This document shows positions 6,279 to 11,651 of a stretch of DNA of 11,651 nt, piece by piece. Position 1 is the stretch's first letter. Each line of letters opens with the position of its first letter. Under the pieces are notes generated by a model. The model did no database searches. It saw only the letters and a program-made list of their open reading frames with translations, and had not been told where the DNA came from. This DNA is from Anaerolineae bacterium. Its GTDB lineage: Bacteria; Chloroflexota; Anaerolineae; JAAYZQ01. The translations under genes were made by a program, and so were the position numbers. The stretch spans positions 1-11,651 of the forward strand of contig JAFGIA010000168.1 in NCBI GenBank assembly GCA_016929795.1. Direction: 5' to 3'.

Positions 6279-7298
6279 CTAGTGAAAGAGCTCGGCCACT
6301 GCGGGCTGGATCAGCTCCCAATTGGGAAGCTGGACGGCGGCACCGTCAGCGCGCTGGTAGCCATAGACGTAGGGCTGCTCCAGCACCAGCCGCTCCACCG
6401 CTTCTGGGTCGACGCGCGCTCCACAAAGGGCGAGGGCGGCCAGTTCTGCAGGTCCCAGGCCGGTTTCCACCGAGTCGAGGACGGCGGCTGCGACGGCGGG
6501 CCAGCGCAACAGCGCGTCCAGGCTGAGCGCCCTGTCGCGGACCGCGACCATGATCTCTTGCTGGCGCCTGGCGCGGTCAAAGTCGCTGGTGCTCATCCGC
6601 GAGCGGGCGTACTGGAGCGCCCGTGCGCCGTCCATCTGGTGCCAGCCGGGGTCAAAGTGGATCGTCGTGTAGGCGTGTGGATCGCCCGGCCGGGGATCGG
6701 GGTAGTGGGTGTCGTGCAACGTCTCGGACACATAGACGTCGATGCCGCCGAGGGCGTCGACGATCCGCTCGAACGCGTAAAAGTCGAGCATCACGTACCC
6801 GTCGATGGCGATCCCAAAGTTTGCCTCGACGGTCGCTTCAGCCAGCGCCGGCCCGCCGCCCGGCATCTCGTGCAGGTAGCCCCACACGTTGGCGGTGTTG
6901 ATCCGGTCCTCGCCATAGCCGGGAATGGACACCTGCAAATCGCGCGGGATAGAGAGGAGGCCGGCGGTGTGCAGGGCAGGATCGAGGGTGACGACGATGA
7001 TCGTGTCGGTGCGGTAGGTCCAATCGTCGCCGCTGCGCCTGTCGACGCCCAGCAGCAGGATGTTGGTCCGCCCGCCGTCGCCGGGCAGGAAGAGGCGCGG
7101 GGCGTCGACCGCCACGGAGCAGAGGCAGGCGCCGATCCCCAGTGCGGCGACGATCAGGAGCGCGAGCAGTGGGGGGGCGCATCCAGCGAGCCGCCGGCGT
7201 GGGGCCTCCCTTTTCTCCACCGCCCTCGTCTCACGCCACTGCGCGCGCGGCGACGGCGGGGGGACGTATGGCGTACCCTGTCTCTTTTTTTCGTCCAC
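6279..7298 (-). CDS. LytR-CpsA-Psr (LCP) family cell-envelope transferase
   Basis: LCP enzymes are membrane-anchored phosphotransferases that attach lipid-linked glycopolymers to the cell envelope. The 339-residue product has a charged, Pro-rich cytoplasmic tail, one membrane helix (about 38-62) and an outer LCP domain (about 78-255). Recognisable motifs are NILLLGVD (79-86), RTDT (96-99), SIPRD (116-120), RIN (132-134), GYVMLDFYAFERIVDALGG and the late signature ARSRMSTSDFDRARRQQ (231-247). The Arg and Asp residues expected to bind the polyprenyl-phosphate substrate are present. The start is GTG 7298; TTG 7316 is in frame but lies upstream of the predicted transcription start, between the -10 and -35 boxes. 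No ribosome site precedes the GTG, which fits a leaderless message. It leads a cluster with the nucleotidyltransferase and zinc-ribbon genes. The attached polymer is unknown. Confidence 0.92.
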   Translation of the reverse strand: MDEKKRQGTPYVPPPSPRAQWRETRAVEKREAPRRRLAGCAPPLLALLIVAALGIGACLCSVAVDAPRLFLPGDGGRTNILLLGVDRRSGDDWTYRTDTIIVVTLDPALHTAGLLSIPRDLQVSIPGYGEDRINTANVWGYLHEMPGGGPALAEATVEANFGIAIDGYVMLDFYAFERIVDALGGIDVYVSETLHDTHYPDPRPGDPHAYTTIHFDPGWHQMDGARALQYARSRMSTSDFDRARRQQEIMVAVRDRALSLDALLRWPAVAAAVLDSVETGLGPAELAALALCGARVDPEAVERLVLEQPYVYGYQRADGAAVQLPNWELIQPAVAELFH

Positions 7299-7304
7299 GG
7301 CTCT

Positions 7305-7332
7305 ATTGTAACGCAAGGGCGGCGCTTGTCAA
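7305..7332 (-). promoter_or_regulatory. Strong sigma70-like promoter for the LCP gene, apparently leaderless
   Basis: On the minus strand, TTGACA (7327-7332), a 16-base spacer and TACAAT (7305-7310) are followed by six bases and then the GTG at 7298. The expected transcription start falls on or within a base or two of that G. The -35 lies 15 bases after the stop of the potassium importer gene, so the LCP cluster has its own promoter. Confidence 0.7.
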
Positions 7333-7347
7333 ACGAGGGGGCGGCCC

Positions 7348-9213
7348 TCACTCCTCCAGGTGGTAGGGCACGTCGACTACGACCCGGTCTTTGCGGTTAA
7401 AGCCACGGCGGTAAACGAGCGCCCGCTTGATCAGTTGCGCATTTTGATTGTGCAGCAATGTCTCCCACGGCTTGGCCGGCACAAACTCGGGCAGCACGAC
7501 CACGGCCAAGCCCCGCTCAGGGTCGCGGCTGTCCACCTCGTCGAGATAGGCCAGGAGGGGGGTGACCACCGAGCGATAGGGCGAGGGCAGGATGACGAGG
7601 GGCACGTCGCAGCCCCACACGGCCCATCGCTCCTGGACGCGCGCCGTCGCTTCCGGTTCGACGTCGATCACGATGCCATGGACGTCTCGGGAGAGGGAGC
7701 GCGCAAAGCGCAGCGCGGCCAGGGTGCCACGGTGCACCCCCGACAGGGGCACGACCACCTTGAGCCGGTCGAGGGTGTCGGCAAAAGCCCACGGCTCGGG
7801 CGTCAGCCCTTCGAGTGAGAGCTGGCGTGCCACGCGCTCATAGTGATTGTGGATCTGGTGAAAAAGCCACACGAAAGCGGGCACGACGATCGTCACGATC
7901 CACGCGCCGTGGATGAACTTGGTGGAGAGGACGACCACGAGCACGATGCCCGTGGCTACTGCGCCTACGCTGTTGATCGCCGCCTTCCACTGCCATTTTT
8001 CTCCACGCACTTTGCGCCAGTGCACCACCATGCCCGTTTGCGACAGGGTGAAGGAGAGGAACACGCCGACAGCGTAGAGGGGGATCAGGCTGTGGGTGCG
8101 GCCGCCGAACAGGATCACGAGCAGGGAGGCGAGGATGGCCAGGATGAGGATGCCGTTGGCGAACACCAGCTTGTCGCCCAGGTTGGTGAGCTGGCGGGGC
8201 AGGTAGCGGTCGTGGGCCAGGATGGCCGCCAGGCGTGGGAAGCCGGCAAAGGAGGTGTTGGCTGCCAGCACGAGGATCAAGGCCGTCGCCACCTGCAAAA
8301 AGAGGTAGAGCGCGCCTGGCCCAAACACGATCCGGCCCATCTGCGACACTACTGTCTGCTCCTCGCTGGGCAGGACGGCGAGCTGGTGCGACAGGATGGT
8401 GGCGCCGAGAAAAAGGGTGCCCAACAACACGGCCATGGCCACGAGCGTCAGCCCGGCGTTGCGTGCCTCGGGCGGCTTGAAGGCGGTGGTGCCGTTGCTG
8501 ATGGCCTCGACGCCTGTCAAGGCCGTGCAGCCCGACGAGAAGGCGCGCAGCACGAGAAACAGGCCGACACTGCCCAGGGCGGTAGCCGGCGAAGATGCGC
8601 CCCCCACCTCACCTGGCGGCAGGTTGCCGGTCATCAGACGGAAGAACCCCACGCCGAGGAGGGTGAAAAAGATGGCGACAAAGGCATAGGTGGGCACGGC
8701 AAAGAGGGTGCCCGACTCGCGCACGCCACGCATGTTGAGCCACGCAACCAGGGCGATGGCCACGAGGCAAATCTCCACCCGCCAGGGCAGGAGCTCGGGA
8801 AAGGCCGAGGTGATGGCGGCCACGCCCGCCGTGATGCTGACCGCCACGGTCAGCACATAGTCGGTCAGCAGCGCCGCCGCCGCAATAAGCCCGGGCCAGC
8901 GGCCGAGGTTGTCGTAGGCGACGATGTAGGCGCCGCCGCCCGACGGGTAGCCGTGGACCGTCTGGTAGTAGGAGCTGGCGACGATCGCCAGCAGGGCGAC
9001 GATGGCGACGGCGATGGGGATCGATAACCCCAGCGCAGCCGCGGTGCCCGCTGCGGCCAGGACCAGCAGGATCTCTTCCGTGGCATAGGCCACCGACGAT
9101 AGGGCATCGGACGAAAAGACGGCCAAGGCCCTGACTTTGTTCAACCGCTCCTCCGCCGCTCGCGCGCTCGGGATCGGCTCGCCAATCAACGCTCTACGAA
9201 TGGAAAACGCCAT
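7348..9213 (-). CDS. kimA: KimA-type potassium importer (APC superfamily)
   Basis: KimA (formerly YdaO in Bacillus subtilis) is a high-affinity, proton-coupled K+ importer inhibited by cyclic di-AMP. The 621-residue product matches it in length and in many blocks: VRALAVFSSDALSSVAYATE, YPSGGGAYIVAYDNLG, DYVLTVAVSITAG, LRAFSSGCTALTGVEAISNG, ILVLAANTSFAGFPRLA and IPLYAVGVFLSFTLSQTGMV. Residues that, as I recall, line the K+ site are conserved: D36, Y43, D118, T122, S126, and the Thr/Glu of ALTGVEA. About 12 membrane helices are followed by a cytoplasmic domain (about 480-621) like the one binding cyclic di-AMP in KimA. The start is ATG 9213, with AGGAGAG about 12 bases upstream. It follows the SulP gene by 24 bases and is certainly in its operon. 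No ydaO-type cyclic di-AMP riboswitch fits in that gap. Confidence 0.88.
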   Translation of the reverse strand: MAFSIRRALIGEPIPSARAAEERLNKVRALAVFSSDALSSVAYATEEILLVLAAAGTAAALGLSIPIAVAIVALLAIVASSYYQTVHGYPSGGGAYIVAYDNLGRWPGLIAAAALLTDYVLTVAVSITAGVAAITSAFPELLPWRVEICLVAIALVAWLNMRGVRESGTLFAVPTYAFVAIFFTLLGVGFFRLMTGNLPPGEVGGASSPATALGSVGLFLVLRAFSSGCTALTGVEAISNGTTAFKPPEARNAGLTLVAMAVLLGTLFLGATILSHQLAVLPSEEQTVVSQMGRIVFGPGALYLFLQVATALILVLAANTSFAGFPRLAAILAHDRYLPRQLTNLGDKLVFANGILILAILASLLVILFGGRTHSLIPLYAVGVFLSFTLSQTGMVVHWRKVRGEKWQWKAAINSVGAVATGIVLVVVLSTKFIHGAWIVTIVVPAFVWLFHQIHNHYERVARQLSLEGLTPEPWAFADTLDRLKVVVPLSGVHRGTLAALRFARSLSRDVHGIVIDVEPEATARVQERWAVWGCDVPLVILPSPYRSVVTPLLAYLDEVDSRDPERGLAVVVLPEFVPAKPWETLLHNQNAQLIKRALVYRRGFNRKDRVVVDVPYHLEE

Positions 9214-9237
9214 CGATTCTTGGTACTCTCCTGATCT

Positions 9238-11550
9238 CTATTCTGCCAACGCTCGCACCAGGTCCGTCGTGGACGCCAGGCGCTCCGACAGGTGCTCTGC
9301 TACGAACCGGTGAAAGGCGGCCGCCAGGGCCGGATCTTCCTCTTCCATGCGCGCCAGTGCAGCCGCGTCCAGCGCGTACAACCGTGCGTCCTGGTCGACC
9401 ATGACTGTCGCGGAGGCCGGCGTACCCAGGTAGAGACCGACCTCGCCCACCAGTGAGCCTGCCCCACAGGCACGCAGCCGCGTCATCCGGCCCTCATCGT
9501 CGTCGTGCTCGATCTGGATCGTGATCTGGCCCGACTGCACAAAGTAAAGGCAGCGCGGCGGATCGCCCTGGCGAATCAGGCACTCGCCGGCTGCCACCTG
9601 GCGCTCTACCAGGTAGGGCTGGAGGCGCGATACCAGGCCGGCCCGCTCCTGCGCCGCCCCCGAGGCGGTGCCAGGCGTAGGCGGCGGTCGCTCATCGGCC
9701 AGGCTGTCGAGCCAACGAGCAAAGGGGCTGTCGGGGGCCAGCGCAGCGAGCGCGTGGTCGAGCCCGCGCCGGGTCCTGGTTACGACCCCGCTCTCGCGCA
9801 GGTGGGCGATGCGCTGGTCCTCGCACCATTCGACACCATGGTCCAGATCGGAAAAGGCGCGCCAGCCGGCGCCCTCAGGGGGCAGCTCGCGTTCGAATTG
9901 GCGGCGCATGGTGGGCGAGATGTGTGTGAATAGCAGCAGAAAGTGGTTGGCCTCGGCGAGCTGGACCAGCTTGACAAAGCTGAGAAGGGCTGATCCATCA
10001 AAGCCACTGACCCGTCGAAAGTCGAGGATCACAAAGTGGGGCTGCTGCCTGGCCGGATCGGCGAGTCGCGAGCGAACGTGATCGAGCAGGCTGTAGACGG
10101 TGCCGAAAAAGAGATAGCCTTGCAGCTCGACGACGTACAACCAGTCGCCGCGCTGGCGCATCAGGCGCTGATAGATGCGCGGCCTTTCGACGTGGCTGGT
10201 ACAGCTCGCGGCCGATCGGGTGTGGCGTACCGCGCTCTGGCGGGTGTATTCCACCACAAAGAGGATGACGGCGACGGCGAGGCCGAGGCCGACGCCTTCG
10301 AGCACGCCGACGGCGGCGACGGTGACCAGGATCAGGACGACGACGGCATAGTCGGGGCGCGACAGGCGAACCCAGCCATCGTACAGCCAGGTCACGAGAA
10401 AGTCGAGGCCGAGAAAGATGAGCAGCCCGCCCAACATCATTTTGGGAAAGTAGGCGAGGAGCGACGGGCCGAGCAGGAGCATGGCGCCCGCCATCGAGGC
10501 GGAAATGAGCGGCACCAGGCGTGTCTGGGCGCCGGCACGGAAACTGAGCGCGGACGAGGAGAGGACGTGGTAGCCGACAGGGCCGCCGCTGCCCAGGCCC
10601 ACGAGGCAGTTTCCCAATCCGACGGCGCGCAGCTCACGATTCAGGTTGACGTCGCGGCGCGCGAGCAATTCGATCCCACTGGTGTTCAGGAGCATCGAGA
10701 CGACGCTGACGACCAGGATGGTGAGGATGCTGCCGAGCTGGCCCACCACGGCGGGCCAGTGGACCCGGGCCAGGTCGCCGGGCAGCAGAGGGTGCCACAG
10801 CCCGCCCTCGGGCAGGGGGCCCAACAGCAAGCCGGCGGCCTGCGCCTGTGAGATCGAGGTGCCGGTGACGAGCAATGCGCCACCAAAGAGGAGCATGGCG
10901 CCGAGCATGAGGCCTGGCAGCAGGAAGGGGTGGTTGAAGCGACGCACTGCCCATAGCAGGGTCACGCCCAGGATGAGGCCGGGCAGCCAGCGCGCCAGCA
11001 GGGCGGGGGTCAAGAGAGAGGGGAGATCGGCCAGGGCGGGCGGGCTATCGAGCAGAACGACCAACCCGCCACTGAAGAGGAACCAGCCGGTGCTGGCCAA
11101 AAAGCCGCCAATGACCGCATAGGGAATGTAGCGCACGAGCCGGCCCTGCTTGAGGAGGCCGAGGAGCAGAAAGCCAAGGCCGGAAAGGAAGGAGGTGAGC
11201 GCGATGGCGGCGACGACGGTGGCCAATCGGTCGGCGGCGGGTGTGCCGGCCGGGATGCTGGCCGCGACGGCGGCGACGACGATGGCCAGCAGCGCGGCCG
11301 GGCTGTCCTGTGGCTCGGCGACGGCGCCAGGCAGGGCGGTGGTGGCGGCGATGACCAGGCTCGTAACCACCGTGGCAAAAAGGGCCATGCCTATGCCGTG
11401 CACCGCATAGGCGGCCGTGTCGCCGCCCAGGCCGGAAAAAAGGAGCACTCCGTATGAAAGCTGGTTTAAAACGTTGAGGATGCCCGCCACCAGGCCAGCG
11501 CTCAATCCCACCACCCAGCGGCCACCAGCAGCCGCCTCCCCTCGCGCCAT
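9238..11550 (-). CDS. SulP-family anion permease fused to STAS and cyclic-nucleotide-binding-like domains
   Basis: ATG 11550 is preceded by GGGAGG nine bases upstream; the frame is open to TTG 11595 but that start has no support. The product is 770 residues. Residues about 10-440 are a multi-helix SulP (SLC26-like) permease, with LSYGVLLFSGLGG near the start and AEPQDSPAALLA after the first helices. Residues about 468-580 form a STAS domain; its conserved loop reads FDGSALLSF (D518-G519-S520), where relatives usually have D-S-S. Residues about 640-760 form a CRP-like cyclic-nucleotide-binding domain with GEVGLYLGTPASATV (702-716). The phosphate-binding Arg expected in that cassette is Ala712. 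The protein probably moves an anion such as sulfate or bicarbonate, but the substrate cannot be read from sequence. It is the first gene of the operon with the potassium importer. Confidence 0.9.
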   Translation of the reverse strand: MARGEAAAGGRWVVGLSAGLVAGILNVLNQLSYGVLLFSGLGGDTAAYAVHGIGMALFATVVTSLVIAATTALPGAVAEPQDSPAALLAIVVAAVAASIPAGTPAADRLATVVAAIALTSFLSGLGFLLLGLLKQGRLVRYIPYAVIGGFLASTGWFLFSGGLVVLLDSPPALADLPSLLTPALLARWLPGLILGVTLLWAVRRFNHPFLLPGLMLGAMLLFGGALLVTGTSISQAQAAGLLLGPLPEGGLWHPLLPGDLARVHWPAVVGQLGSILTILVVSVVSMLLNTSGIELLARRDVNLNRELRAVGLGNCLVGLGSGGPVGYHVLSSSALSFRAGAQTRLVPLISASMAGAMLLLGPSLLAYFPKMMLGGLLIFLGLDFLVTWLYDGWVRLSRPDYAVVVLILVTVAAVGVLEGVGLGLAVAVILFVVEYTRQSAVRHTRSAASCTSHVERPRIYQRLMRQRGDWLYVVELQGYLFFGTVYSLLDHVRSRLADPARQQPHFVILDFRRVSGFDGSALLSFVKLVQLAEANHFLLLFTHISPTMRRQFERELPPEGAGWRAFSDLDHGVEWCEDQRIAHLRESGVVTRTRRGLDHALAALAPDSPFARWLDSLADERPPPTPGTASGAAQERAGLVSRLQPYLVERQVAAGECLIRQGDPPRCLYFVQSGQITIQIEHDDDEGRMTRLRACGAGSLVGEVGLYLGTPASATVMVDQDARLYALDAAALARMEEEDPALAAAFHRFVAEHLSERLASTTDLVRALAE

Positions 11551-11651
11551 ACCCTCCCGCCTCCCTATTCTTTTCCAGGGTCCGTATCGTCTCAATAAGG
11601 GGGGGGAGTTGGGGTGTGTGCGGTGCTCGCACCCCCCCCACCCCCCGCTTA
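11551..11651 (-). other. Upstream region of the SulP gene with G/C homopolymer palindrome
   Basis: The plus strand has eight G (11599-11606) and, further on, eight C (11632-11639) plus six C (11641-11646), around a GGTGC-TC-GCACC core (11622-11633). Read on the minus strand, this could fold into a long GC stem followed by TTATT, possibly the terminator of a gene outside the window. No strong promoter for the SulP gene is visible here; TTGAGA-17-AAGAAT (11567-11595) is a poor candidate because it would leave a leader of only about 10 bases. Confidence 0.35.

Noticed and set aside
6273..7400. Long plus-strand open frame (375 codons) opposite the LCP gene
   Set aside because: It covers the whole LCP gene and has no family motif or ribosome site; a shadow of a conserved gene.
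7843..9027. Long plus-strand open frame (394 codons) opposite the potassium importer
   Set aside because: Its product is low-complexity and rich in His, Gly, Asp and Gln, with no recognisable domain. The opposite strand encodes a well-conserved transporter, so it is a GC-driven shadow.
9214..9237. Cyclic di-AMP (ydaO) riboswitch before the potassium importer
   Set aside because: The gap is only 24 bases, far too short for the riboswitch.
11567..11595. Promoter TTGAGA-17-AAGAAT for the SulP operon
   Set aside because: The -10 is poor and the predicted start would fall inside the ribosome site.

Overview
The window is about 11.7 kb of GC-rich bacterial DNA. It most resembles a Chloroflexota (Anaerolineae-like) genome: exported proteins carry long Pro/Thr/Ala linkers, one secreted protein has a YLPLV motif often seen in that group, and GTG/TTG starts are common. 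This placement is an inference; there is no rRNA or other marker gene.

Layout. (1) Positions 1-653, minus strand: the 5' part of an Mrr-type restriction gene running off the left edge. It is preceded by a 50-residue gene resembling only the extreme N terminus of a large restriction-modification enzyme, with its own likely promoter. (2) Positions 714-4655, plus strand: a near-consensus sigma70 promoter, a lipoprotein of unknown function, and a large secreted CLCA-like protein (zincin metalloprotease + von Willebrand A + beta-sandwich + lectin-like fold), closed by a strong hairpin terminator. (3) Positions 4741-7332, minus strand: a LytR-CpsA-Psr (LCP) cell-envelope transferase gene with its own, apparently leaderless, promoter. 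It is followed by a nucleotidyltransferase-fold protein and an overlapping zinc-ribbon/membrane/DUF4352-like protein. (4) Positions 7348-11550, minus strand: a two-gene transport operon. A SulP anion permease fused to STAS and cyclic-nucleotide-binding domains is followed 24 bases later by a KimA-type potassium importer.

How they fit together. Most of the window concerns the cell envelope and ion balance: surface proteolysis/adhesion, glycopolymer attachment, and coupled potassium and anion transport. The left edge is a small defence remnant. The least described items are the lipoprotein + CLCA pair, the SulP-STAS-CNBD/KimA operon with a degenerate nucleotide pocket, and the truncated restriction stub joined to Mrr. 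I saw no tRNA, rRNA, CRISPR array, transposase or clear riboswitch. No stretch over 300 bases lacks a gene.
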